The position numbers were made by a program, and so were the translations under genes. A model generated the notes under the pieces. That model was not told the DNA's origin, did not search any database, and saw only the letters and a list, made by a program, of their open reading frames with translations. DNA of 64,000 nt from Cupriavidus pampae. Lineage in GTDB: Bacteria > Pseudomonadota > Gammaproteobacteria > Burkholderiales > Burkholderiaceae. This document shows positions 44,748 to 52,553 of the stretch, one piece after another. The stretch is taken from assembly GCF_914271485.1 (NCBI RefSeq), contig NZ_CAJZAG010000013.1, forward strand, positions 124,001 through 188,000, read 5' to 3'. The first letter of the stretch is position 1. Each line of letters opens with the position of its first letter.

Positions 44748-45626
44748 TCAGGCGGCAATCAATCCAAGCCGCCTGCCAATCTCGACGATCGCCTGTGCGC
44801 GTTGCACGAACGGCGGATCGATCATCTTGCCGTCTACGACGTAAGCACCGATGCCCTCGGCCTCTGCCCGCGCGGCTGCATCGACAACGCGCAGCGCATG
44901 CGCGATTTCCTCGTCGGAGGGGCGATAGACATCATTGGCCAGCGCGATCTGCGTCGGGTGAATGCAGCTCTTGCCGAGGAAGCCCATCTGACGGGAAATT
45001 TCCGCTTCCGCGCGAAAGCCTTCCGTGTCACGGATATTCGCGAAAACCGTGTCGTACGCGTAGACGTTGCCTTCCGCGGCGGCCATCCTCACCGCGAACA
45101 TCGCAGCGGTAATCGCCGCCAGATTGCGTCGATGGATACCAGCCGGCTCGAACAGGTCGCCCAGGCCGAGCTGCAGACCGGCCACGCGCGGATGTGCCGT
45201 GGCCAGTTCCGCGGCTCGGCGCAATGCCACCGGCGATTCGATATTCAGCAGCAGTCGGACCTTCTCGTCCTTGTCGGTAAAGCCATTGGCGCGCTCGGCC
45301 CGCTCGATGGCATCGGCCACGCGTCGTACATCGTCGGCGCTCTCTGGCTTCGGCAGATTGATGACATCCAGTCCGGGCACGACCACCGCGGCGATATCTG
45401 CCTCGAAATGCGGGGTACTCAAGCCATTGACGCGCACGATCAGCGTCTTGGCGGAGGTCTGCGCCAGATCGGAGCGCAGCATTTCCGATATCAGTTTGCG
45501 CGCCTCGGCCTTGCGGTCCTCCGCCACGGCGTCCTCGAGGTCGAAGGACAGCGCATCCGCCTCGCTGGCGAATGCCTTGGGAAAGAACTCGGGCCGCGAA
45601 CCGGGAACGAACAACTTGCTTCTCAT
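44748..45626 (-). CDS. CitE-like / HpcH-HpaI family acyl-CoA lyase
   Basis: A 292-residue TIM-barrel enzyme like citrate lyase beta subunit, malyl-CoA and citramalyl-CoA lyases. MRSKLFVPGSRPEFFPKA, LSFDLEDAVAEDRKAEAR with the catalytic-region Arg/Asp, the Mg-binding Glu in LLLNIESPVAL, and GLGDLFEP are visible. No citrate lyase alpha or gamma genes are present, so a free-standing acyl-CoA lyase is likely, splitting a 3-hydroxyacyl-CoA. It is first in the leftward operon. Confidence 0.9.
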   Translation of the reverse strand: MRSKLFVPGSRPEFFPKAFASEADALSFDLEDAVAEDRKAEARKLISEMLRSDLAQTSAKTLIVRVNGLSTPHFEADIAAVVVPGLDVINLPKPESADDVRRVADAIERAERANGFTDKDEKVRLLLNIESPVALRRAAELATAHPRVAGLQLGLGDLFEPAGIHRRNLAAITAAMFAVRMAAAEGNVYAYDTVFANIRDTEGFRAEAEISRQMGFLGKSCIHPTQIALANDVYRPSDEEIAHALRVVDAAARAEAEGIGAYVVDGKMIDPPFVQRAQAIVEIGRRLGLIAA

Positions 45627-45719
45627 GCCAACACCCCCTCACAGTGGATAGCGGGGAGTTTGCCCAATCCGATCAACAAGATAAACTATACTTTCCTACC
45701 TTCACACCATAGAGATTCT

Positions 45720-45745
45720 ATGGAAACCGCTTATGGAAACCGCTT
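45720..45745 (+). repeat. 13-bp tandem duplication over a start codon
   Basis: ATGGAAACCGCTT occurs at 45720-45732 and again at 45733-45745. The second copy contains the ATG of the LysR gene. The first ATG is out of frame and reads a 17-codon peptide ending at 45773. Confidence 0.92.
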
Positions 45746-46614
45746 ACCTCCGTGCTTTCGCGCTTGTGGTTGAAACTGGCACGTTGGCAGAGGCCGCGAG
45801 ACGCCTCAATGTCACGCCCGCGGCCATTTCCCAGCAAATTCAGGTATTGGAGCGGCAGCTCGGTACAACACTGCTCGGTCGCGCAGGCCGTACGGTAGCG
45901 CCGACGGAGTCCGGAAGACGTCTGGCGGAGCGCAGTGTGTTGCTGCTGCGTGAGGTAGATGAACTGCGTAGCTGGATCAATCAGGCCGAGGAAATGCATG
46001 AGCTACGCATCGGCACGATCAATACCGCGCTGCACAGCCTGTTGCCCGATGCGCTGTCGCGCTTTACCAATGCGCATCCGGACGTGTCTGTCCATATCCG
46101 GTCGGCGTTGTCGGGAGAGCTGTTTGAAGCAGTCAAGCAGCTGGAACTCGATGCCGCGGTTTGCCTGCATCCGCCGTTTGCCCTGCCCAAGACATTCGCT
46201 TGGGAGTTGCTACGGCAGGAACCGCTGGTGGTGCTGGCCAGAGCCCGGGACCGGCAGATGGATCCGCATGAGTTGCTCCGAACCAAACCGCTGATTCGTT
46301 ACGATCGAAGTCTCGGCGGCGGCAAGCAGGCCGATGACTACATGCGCAAGAACGGCATCACGCCCGCGCTGGAACGCTTCGAGCTAAGCTCGTTGCTCGC
46401 CATTGCGATGATGGTGGATCGCGGGCTTGGCGTATCGCTGATTCCGGATATCGCCTCGCCGCTGACGACCCGGCTACAGGTAGCCAAGCTGCCGCTGCCG
46501 ATCCCCTCGGAACCCCGTCGGTTTGGCGTACTGTGGCGACGCGCATCGCCATGCGCGGGCCTGATCAAGTCGTTCCTCGAACATGCCCGCGCTGCGGCTC
46601 AACTATCTCTGTGA
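45733..46614 (+). CDS. LysR-family regulator of the CoA cluster (first)
   Basis: A 293-residue LysR regulator starting METAYLRAFALVVETGTLAE. The HTH NVTPAAISQQIQVLERQLGT is standard, followed by GRAGRTVAPTESG and an effector domain (LRIGTINTALHSLLPDAL). It is divergent from the CitE-Bug-CoA-transferase operon and so its likely controller. The start codon lies in a tandem duplication, with an upstream out-of-frame ATG; GGAAA in the first copy may serve as ribosome site. Confidence 0.9.
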   Translation: METAYLRAFALVVETGTLAEAARRLNVTPAAISQQIQVLERQLGTTLLGRAGRTVAPTESGRRLAERSVLLLREVDELRSWINQAEEMHELRIGTINTALHSLLPDALSRFTNAHPDVSVHIRSALSGELFEAVKQLELDAAVCLHPPFALPKTFAWELLRQEPLVVLARARDRQMDPHELLRTKPLIRYDRSLGGGKQADDYMRKNGITPALERFELSSLLAIAMMVDRGLGVSLIPDIASPLTTRLQVAKLPLPIPSEPRRFGVLWRRASPCAGLIKSFLEHARAAAQLSL

Positions 46615-46625
46615 TCTCCACATCG

Positions 46626-47570
46626 ATGACGTCATCCAACCTTGCTCGCGCCTCGCGGCTTCATTTTGATCTGACCACGGTGCAGCTGTTTATCGCCGTG
46701 GCCGATATGGGCAGCATTACCCGTGGCGCGGAGCGGCTGCATCTGGCGCCGGCGGCCGCCTCCCGCCGCATCCTGGAGCTGGAATCCCAATTGGGCGTGT
46801 CGTTGTTCGAGCGACTCCCACATGGGATGGCGGTTACCGAAGCCGGCGGCGCGCTGCTTGCCCACGCACGCGGCATCAGCCATACCGTGCAGCGCATGCA
46901 GGACGATGCGGCCTCGTATGTGGGCGGCGTGCTCGGTGTGGTGCGGATCGCCGCGCCGAAGTCCGCGGTCATTCAGTTTCTGCCGTCGGACATCCAGCGG
47001 TGCGCAGTGGAATGTCCGGGCATTCGCATCGATCTGCAGGAGATGAACAGCGAAGAGGTTCAGCAATCGCTGCGTCGTGGCATGGCCGATCTGGGCATCT
47101 ACGACGGCAATCTAGGTGTGGTGGACCTTCCCACCGCGCCCTATCGGTCCGACCGGCTCTCGCTGGTAGTCGCCCGCGACCATGCCCTCGCACGCCGCAA
47201 GCGGGTTACGCAGGACGATGTCTTCAATTGCGACCTGATCGTGCTCAGCGCGAGCTCGGCCATTTCGATCATGCTGGAACGCCTTGCCGCCGAAGCGGGA
47301 AGAACGCCGCACATGCGGATGCGCGTGCAGGGCTTCGATAGCATCGCCGCGCTGGTCTCGGAGAATCTGGGCGCGGGCGTGATGCCGGAAGCCATCGCGC
47401 AAAAAGTCGCCGCGGGCACCCGCTTCGTCCGGATACCGATCGCCGAGCCGTGGGCAGACCGGCGCTTCGTCCTGTGCCACCGGCCCCATGGCGAGCTGTC
47501 TTCGGCCGCCCATGCGGTTCTCCGGGTGCTTGCGCAAAAGGCGAAACCAGACTCCCCCAAACAGCGATAG
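46626..47570 (+). CDS. LysR-family regulator of the CoA cluster (second)
   Basis: A 314-residue LysR regulator. HTH HLAPAAASRRILELESQLGV then LFERLPHGMAVTEAGGALLAH, and an effector domain beginning GVVRIAAPKSAVIQFLP. It lies 11 bp after the first LysR gene and 57 bp before the third Bug gene, on the same strand. It is not a close paralogue of its neighbour. The true start is set at 46626, after that gene's stop. Confidence 0.9.
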   Translation: MTSSNLARASRLHFDLTTVQLFIAVADMGSITRGAERLHLAPAAASRRILELESQLGVSLFERLPHGMAVTEAGGALLAHARGISHTVQRMQDDAASYVGGVLGVVRIAAPKSAVIQFLPSDIQRCAVECPGIRIDLQEMNSEEVQQSLRRGMADLGIYDGNLGVVDLPTAPYRSDRLSLVVARDHALARRKRVTQDDVFNCDLIVLSASSAISIMLERLAAEAGRTPHMRMRVQGFDSIAALVSENLGAGVMPEAIAQKVAAGTRFVRIPIAEPWADRRFVLCHRPHGELSSAAHAVLRVLAQKAKPDSPKQR

Positions 47571-47627
47571 CCTTCCGCCGGCGCTGCGAACATCATGGTC
47601 TCCATAACAAGTACTACGGAGACAGTA

Positions 47628-48593
47628 ATGCAACGCAGACAGTTCATTCTCGGGGCGGCGGCCGGGTTGGCGGTTCCCTCCCTCGTGTGGGCGGCCGATA
47701 TGGCGGGCCCCGTGCGAATCCTGGTCGGGTTCGCGCCCGGCGGCGGCACCGACGTGCTGGCCCGTGTACTGGGCAACAAGCTCACGCAGATGTGGAACAC
47801 CAGTGTGGTGGTCGAGAACAAGCCGGGGGCATCGGGCTCGATCGCCGCCGGTTATGTCGCCAAGCAGCCGCCCGACGGCACGACCCTGCTGATGGCGCAC
47901 GTCAACAGCCATGCCATCGCGCCCGCGATGCTGGACCTCAAGTACAACCCGCGCGCCGACTTCTCCCCGATCGCGATGGTCGGCGTCACGCCCAATATGC
48001 TGACCTGCCGCGCCGAACAGAAAGTACGGACGGTCGCTGAAGTCGTGGCGCTCTGCAAACAGAAGCCCGGCAAGGTCTCTTTTGGTTCTTCCGGCATCGG
48101 CTCGTCGCAGCATCTGGCGCTCGAACTGTTCCGCATGCAGGCCAAGATCGATGTGGTCCATGTCCCCTACAAGGGATCTGGCCCGCTGGTGGCCGATCTG
48201 CTCGGTGGTCAGATCGACTATGCGTTCGATACGATGACCGCCGCCACGCCATTTATCCAGCAGGAGAAGGTCGTCGCCATCGCGCAGACGCGGCTGAAGC
48301 GCGCTGCCGCCTATCCGAACGTACCGACGCTCGCCGAGTCCGGATTTCCGGGTCTCGATGCCGCGTCCTGGTATGGGCTCGTTGGCCCCAAAGGCATGTC
48401 CCCCGCGCTGGTCGCGCGCATGAATGCCGACGTCAACCGCGCGTTGGCAATGCCCGATGTGGTCGAGCGGCTCAAGAGTTTTGGCGCAGAGGACTACGGT
48501 GGCTCCAGCCAGCAATTCGGCGACTTCATCGCCTCGGAAGCCACCAAATGGGCCAAGGTCGTGAAGGACGCCAACGTGAAGGCGGAAATCTAA
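47628..48593 (+). CDS. Bug-family tripartite tricarboxylate binding protein (third)
   Basis: A 321-residue periplasmic binding protein with a twin-arginine-like signal (MQRRQFILGAAAGLAVPSLV). VRILVGFAPGGGTDVLARVL and NKPGASGSIAAGYVAKQPPD are the Bug signature, then VVHVPYKGSGPLVADLLGGQ. GGAGACAG precedes the ATG. Followed after 48 bp by the second CoA-transferase. Orphan without TctAB. Confidence 0.92.
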   Translation: MQRRQFILGAAAGLAVPSLVWAADMAGPVRILVGFAPGGGTDVLARVLGNKLTQMWNTSVVVENKPGASGSIAAGYVAKQPPDGTTLLMAHVNSHAIAPAMLDLKYNPRADFSPIAMVGVTPNMLTCRAEQKVRTVAEVVALCKQKPGKVSFGSSGIGSSQHLALELFRMQAKIDVVHVPYKGSGPLVADLLGGQIDYAFDTMTAATPFIQQEKVVAIAQTRLKRAAAYPNVPTLAESGFPGLDAASWYGLVGPKGMSPALVARMNADVNRALAMPDVVERLKSFGAEDYGGSSQQFGDFIASEATKWAKVVKDANVKAEI

Positions 48594-48641
48594 CGACCGC
48601 TCAACGCGCTACCCACCAGACAATCTCAGCAGGATACGACG

Positions 48642-49877
48642 ATGACCGATGCGCACGACTCTCAGGCACCGCGCAGTGCCAACCCATTGCCCCTGGCTGG
48701 CGTACGCGTTCTGGATGTGACGCAGGTCATGGCTGGCCCCTACGCCTGCATGCTGCTGGCGGACCTTGGCGCCGACGTGATCAAGATCGAACCGCCCAAG
48801 GGCGGCGACCAGACGCGCGGTGCCATGGGCTTCAAGATGAAAGGCCCGGACAGCATGGGCTTTCTGAACATGAACCGCAACAAGCGCAGCATCACGCTGG
48901 ACCTCAAGACGGCATCCGCGCGCGAGGTCTTCCTGCGGCTCGCCAAAACCGCTGACATCCTGGTCGAGAACTACCGCCCGGGCGTGATGAAACGGCTGGG
49001 AATCGACTACGAAACGCTCCGCGAGATCAATCCCAAACTGGTCTATTGCAGCATCTCGGGCTTTGGCCAAACCGGCCCGTGGGCCACGCGCCCCGGCTTC
49101 GACCTGATGGCGCAGGCCATGTCAGGCATCATGAGCGTTACGGGGTATCCCGACGGACCGCCGGTGAAGGCAGGCGTACCGGTGGCCGATATCGGCTGCG
49201 CGCTGTTCTCGATCTACGGCATGCTCTCCGCTTACATCGGCGCGAAGGAAACCGGCAAGGGCCAGTACGTCGACGCGTCGCTGTTCGACTCCGCGCTCGC
49301 GTTCTCGATCTGGGATACCTCGGAATACTGGGGCACCGGTCGCGAGCCGGAGCCGCTGGGCACGTCCAATCGCATGAGCGCCCCGTATCAGGCGGTCAAG
49401 GCTGGTGACGGGTACTTCGTGATGGGCGCGACGAATCAGAAGCTGTTCACACTGCTGTGCAATACGCTCGGCCGACAGGATCTGCTCGCGGACGAACGCT
49501 TCGGCACGGTGGCATTGCGTCTGGCCAACCGGAACGAACTGATCGCCGCGCTCGAGGAAAGCTTCGCTGCCGATAGCTGTGACAATTGGATCGAGCGTCT
49601 GCTGGAGGCTGGCATTCCAGCCGGACCGATCCTGACGTATCCTCAGGCGTTTGACAGCGAGCATGGCCGGCATCGTCAGATGCGCATCGAGATCGATCAT
49701 CCGATCGAAGGCAAGGTGCCCAATATCGGCTTCGCCGTCAAAATGGGTGGTACCCCGCAACAGGTACGCCGTCACCCACCGCTGTTGGGCGAGCATACGG
49801 CAGAGGTACTGGACGAGCTCGGACTCTCGAAGGACGAACAGGAGTCGCTGGCCAAAGCCGGCGCATTTGGCGAATGA
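48642..49877 (+). CDS. Class III CoA-transferase (CaiB/BaiF family), second
   Basis: A 411-residue CoA-transferase. VLDVTQVMAGPYACMLLADL, NMNRNKRSITLDLKT and NYRPGVMKRLGIDYE are diagnostic, and catalytic D183 lies in GVPVADIGCALFS. AGGAT precedes the ATG. It ends in a 4-bp ATGA overlap with the crotonase-family gene, so both act on the same CoA ester. Formyl-CoA, succinyl-CoA or an aromatic-acid CoA donor cannot be told apart. Confidence 0.92.
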   Translation: MTDAHDSQAPRSANPLPLAGVRVLDVTQVMAGPYACMLLADLGADVIKIEPPKGGDQTRGAMGFKMKGPDSMGFLNMNRNKRSITLDLKTASAREVFLRLAKTADILVENYRPGVMKRLGIDYETLREINPKLVYCSISGFGQTGPWATRPGFDLMAQAMSGIMSVTGYPDGPPVKAGVPVADIGCALFSIYGMLSAYIGAKETGKGQYVDASLFDSALAFSIWDTSEYWGTGREPEPLGTSNRMSAPYQAVKAGDGYFVMGATNQKLFTLLCNTLGRQDLLADERFGTVALRLANRNELIAALEESFAADSCDNWIERLLEAGIPAGPILTYPQAFDSEHGRHRQMRIEIDHPIEGKVPNIGFAVKMGGTPQQVRRHPPLLGEHTAEVLDELGLSKDEQESLAKAGAFGE

Positions 49878-50668
49878 CAGAAGGTTCTGCACAGGGACAG
49901 GTCGTCCTCTCCAGACAGGGGGCGGTCGCATTCATCACCATCGATCGGCCGGCCGCACGCAATGCGATGACGTGGGGCATGTACGAGCAACTGGCTGCGC
50001 ACTGCCGCCTGCTGGCGGCCGCGACCAACGATGCGCCGCGGGTCGTGGTGCTGCGCGGCGCCGGCGGCGAGGCCTTTGTCGCGGGCAGCGACATCGCGCA
50101 GTTCCAGCAGTTCTCGGGCGGCGACGACGGCATTGCCTATGAAGCGCGGATCGACGAGGGCATTCGGTTGATCGAACAGCTGCCGATGCCAACGCTCGCC
50201 GTCGTCGACGGCTGGGCCGTTGGTGGCGGACTCGCGATCGCGACCGCTTGCGACTTCCGCGTGGCCACCCCGAAGGCGCGCTTTGGCGTGCCCATCGCCA
50301 AGACGCTGGGGAATACGCTGTCGGCCGAGAACCTCGCCAAACTGCGCGCGGCGTGGGGGCTGCAGCCGGTACGGCGCATGCTCCTGCTGGCACAGATTCT
50401 GGATGCGGACAGCGCGTTGGCGTGCGGCTTTCTTCATGGCGTGTACGTGCCAGAGGAAATCGATGCACAGGTCGCCGTGCTCTGCGACCAGCTCGGCGCG
50501 CTGGCGCCGGTCACGCAACGGGTCGTCAAGGAAGCGCTGCGCCGACAGACCGTCGAAGCCGTGGCCGACACCGACGACCTCGTGCGGGCGTGCTACGCCA
50601 GCGAGGACTTCCGGGAAGGCGTCGATGCATTTGTGAATCGACGCCCGCCTGCCTGGAACGGACGGTAA
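49874..50668 (+). CDS. Crotonase-fold enoyl-CoA hydratase/isomerase-family protein
   Basis: A 264-residue crotonase. The oxyanion-hole segments are GGEAFVAGSDIAQFQ and AVGGGLAIATACDFRVATPK. At the place where hydratases carry the first catalytic Glu (FGLPEVGLG...) this protein reads FGVPIAKTLGNTLS, and the PGAGGTQRL box is missing. It may therefore be a hydrolase, isomerase or lyase rather than a true hydratase. It is translationally coupled to the CoA-transferase and ends at a strong terminator. Confidence 0.85.
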   Translation: MTEGSAQGQVVLSRQGAVAFITIDRPAARNAMTWGMYEQLAAHCRLLAAATNDAPRVVVLRGAGGEAFVAGSDIAQFQQFSGGDDGIAYEARIDEGIRLIEQLPMPTLAVVDGWAVGGGLAIATACDFRVATPKARFGVPIAKTLGNTLSAENLAKLRAAWGLQPVRRMLLLAQILDADSALACGFLHGVYVPEEIDAQVAVLCDQLGALAPVTQRVVKEALRRQTVEAVADTDDLVRACYASEDFREGVDAFVNRRPPAWNGR

Positions 50669-50672
50669 AAGT

Positions 50673-50706
50673 AAAACAGCCCGCTTCAGAAAGAAGCGGG
50701 CTGTTT
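50673..50706. terminator. Bidirectional intrinsic terminator
   Basis: A perfect 14-bp stem (AAACAGCCCGCTTC, 50674-50687, with GAAGCGGGCTGTTT, 50693-50706) and a 5-base loop, with T-rich ends on both strands. It lies between the convergent crotonase and lipoprotein genes and can serve both. Confidence 0.93.
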
Positions 50707-50730
50707 GGGTACTACGTCGTTACGACAACC

Positions 50731-52359
50731 TTACTGCGGACGGTTCACCGAAATATCGAAGAACAGCGATGCCGGGTCCAGGCTGATCAGCACCCCGACG
50801 CCGGTATTGCCGAGCACCAGCGAGATACCCTCGCGTGCCGTCGTGTCCGACGACTTCCCGCGATAGCGCAGGCCCGGTGTGGGCGAGTTCTGCGTCCACG
50901 CGTCGATACGGCCGTCGCTGGCGCGCTTGCGCGTGTAGGTGCCCGTGGCGGCATCGACCGACTGGATCGTCGTCGACGCAATGTCCATGACCACCGACAG
51001 GTTCGGCATGAATGTCGCATCCCAGTAGCTATTCGTCGAGCCGACGACCGGCAGCGGACGGGCAACCTGCTTGGATGCGATGACGATGCCGGTCTCGCGG
51101 GTGATGACAGCGGTGTACAGACCGTCGGTGCCCTTGAATACCGCTACGGCTTCCGTGCCGCTCGTGTCGGTCAGCGTGAACGCACCGTTCGACGTTGCCG
51201 CCAGCGTGGGCAGGTCAGCAGGCTCCCAAGGCGTGCAGCTATTTACGCCCGTGCAGTCGGCGCCCGCCGTGAACTTGCCGTCGGCGGCCAGCGTGAACGT
51301 GAGGCGCGTCGGCGCGAACACCTCCGACGTGTTATCGCGCTCGTAGCCCACCGCATTCCAGGTGCCCGCCAGTTCCGCAAGCGAAATCTGTTGTGCGGGG
51401 ATCAGCAGGCCAGGCAGCAGCAGGCTGCCACCGGGGTTCGAGACGTTGCGTACCAGCGCAATGCCCGACTTCGACACCATCACGTCATTGACGGTCGAGT
51501 TGGCATTGGTGGTGAAGCGGCAGGCCTGGCCGCCCAACGGCGTGAACGGCAACTGTGCAATGGCGTTGCCGCTGGAGTCTAGCGCGGTCAGCGTGGAGGC
51601 AGCGGCATCGAACGAGGACAGTGTCTGGCTGCCCTGGCCGATCGCCCAATACTTGCCCGTGCGCAGACCCGCGCAGCTGTCCGAAGCCGGCTGGAGGATC
51701 GTCTGGATGGCGGCCGCACCGGCGTTGTTGCCAACGGCCGAGGACAGATCCGCCAGCGAGGTCTTGGCCTTGGTCAGGCCAGCGCCCAGTTGGTCGAGCA
51801 GCTTGTCGAGCGCATTGCCGGCGTTGGCGCCATTGGCAGCTACCAGCGTGCCCTTGATCGCGTCCACGCCCGTCAGGTCGAACAGGCCGAGCAGCAGTTG
51901 ACGTACCGTGCCATTGGCATCGGTCAGGTTGGCAGCCGTCAGGCGCGCCTGTGCGTTGGCGTCGAACTGCGCGAAGAATGCGTTGGTGTCGCCCTTGGCC
52001 AAAGCGGCAGTGATCAGCTCAGTCAGCGGCGTGATGTTGGCCACCACCGCCGTGCCCGTGCCAGCCTCGATGACCGAATGCAGGACGGTGCCGTCCGGCG
52101 CGCTGACGCTCAGCACACAAGGGCGCTGGAGGTTGGCGATATTGATGGTGAAGGTGCCGTCCGCCGCTGTTGTGGCGGTACCACTACCCGATGCGCACTT
52201 GGCCTGCACCGTAGCGTTGGCGATCGCCGCACCGACTGCCGCGGTACCGCTGATCTTCGTGGTCGGCGCGGCTGCCGCCGGCGCGCTATCCCCGCCGCCA
52301 CCGCCGCAAGCGGTCAGCACGGCGGCCATCAGGCCCGTCAAAAGGAGCTTCGATTTCAT
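50731..52359 (-). CDS. Large outer-membrane-type lipoprotein
   Basis: A 542-residue protein with signal and lipobox LTAC (Cys18) followed by a glycine tether CGGGGGD. The first 100 or so mature residues look like a carboxypeptidase-regulatory/CNA-B-type strand domain (ISGTAAVGAAIANATVQAKC, ADGTFTINIANL). A helical Ala/Asn-rich part and a strand-rich C-terminal half (FAPTRLTFTLAADGKFTAG) follow. The pattern is frequent in Burkholderiales lipoproteins of unknown role. It stands alone with a shared terminator. Confidence 0.82.
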   Translation of the reverse strand: MKSKLLLTGLMAAVLTACGGGGGDSAPAAAAPTTKISGTAAVGAAIANATVQAKCASGSGTATTAADGTFTINIANLQRPCVLSVSAPDGTVLHSVIEAGTGTAVVANITPLTELITAALAKGDTNAFFAQFDANAQARLTAANLTDANGTVRQLLLGLFDLTGVDAIKGTLVAANGANAGNALDKLLDQLGAGLTKAKTSLADLSSAVGNNAGAAAIQTILQPASDSCAGLRTGKYWAIGQGSQTLSSFDAAASTLTALDSSGNAIAQLPFTPLGGQACRFTTNANSTVNDVMVSKSGIALVRNVSNPGGSLLLPGLLIPAQQISLAELAGTWNAVGYERDNTSEVFAPTRLTFTLAADGKFTAGADCTGVNSCTPWEPADLPTLAATSNGAFTLTDTSGTEAVAVFKGTDGLYTAVITRETGIVIASKQVARPLPVVGSTNSYWDATFMPNLSVVMDIASTTIQSVDAATGTYTRKRASDGRIDAWTQNSPTPGLRYRGKSSDTTAREGISLVLGNTGVGVLISLDPASLFFDISVNRPQ

Positions 52360-52553
52360 CCCTGTCGTCTCTTCTAAGGTGGCTTCTTCGGCCGCCCGCC
52401 GGGTGACCGACCCCTGGCCCCCTTGTATTTATGCGCGAGCGGAACTGCCACGGCGTGGGATGCCAGTGGCAGGCGGCGTAAAGTTTGGCCTCAAGGGGTT
52501 ACGGCAGCTACCCCCCCTCGGGAAGCATTGACAGATGTCGCCTTTTTAATGTT

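Noticed and set aside
47112..48515. 467-codon minus-strand frame across a LysR and a Bug gene
   Set aside because: It spans two well-supported genes and the gap between them and has no recognisable domain.
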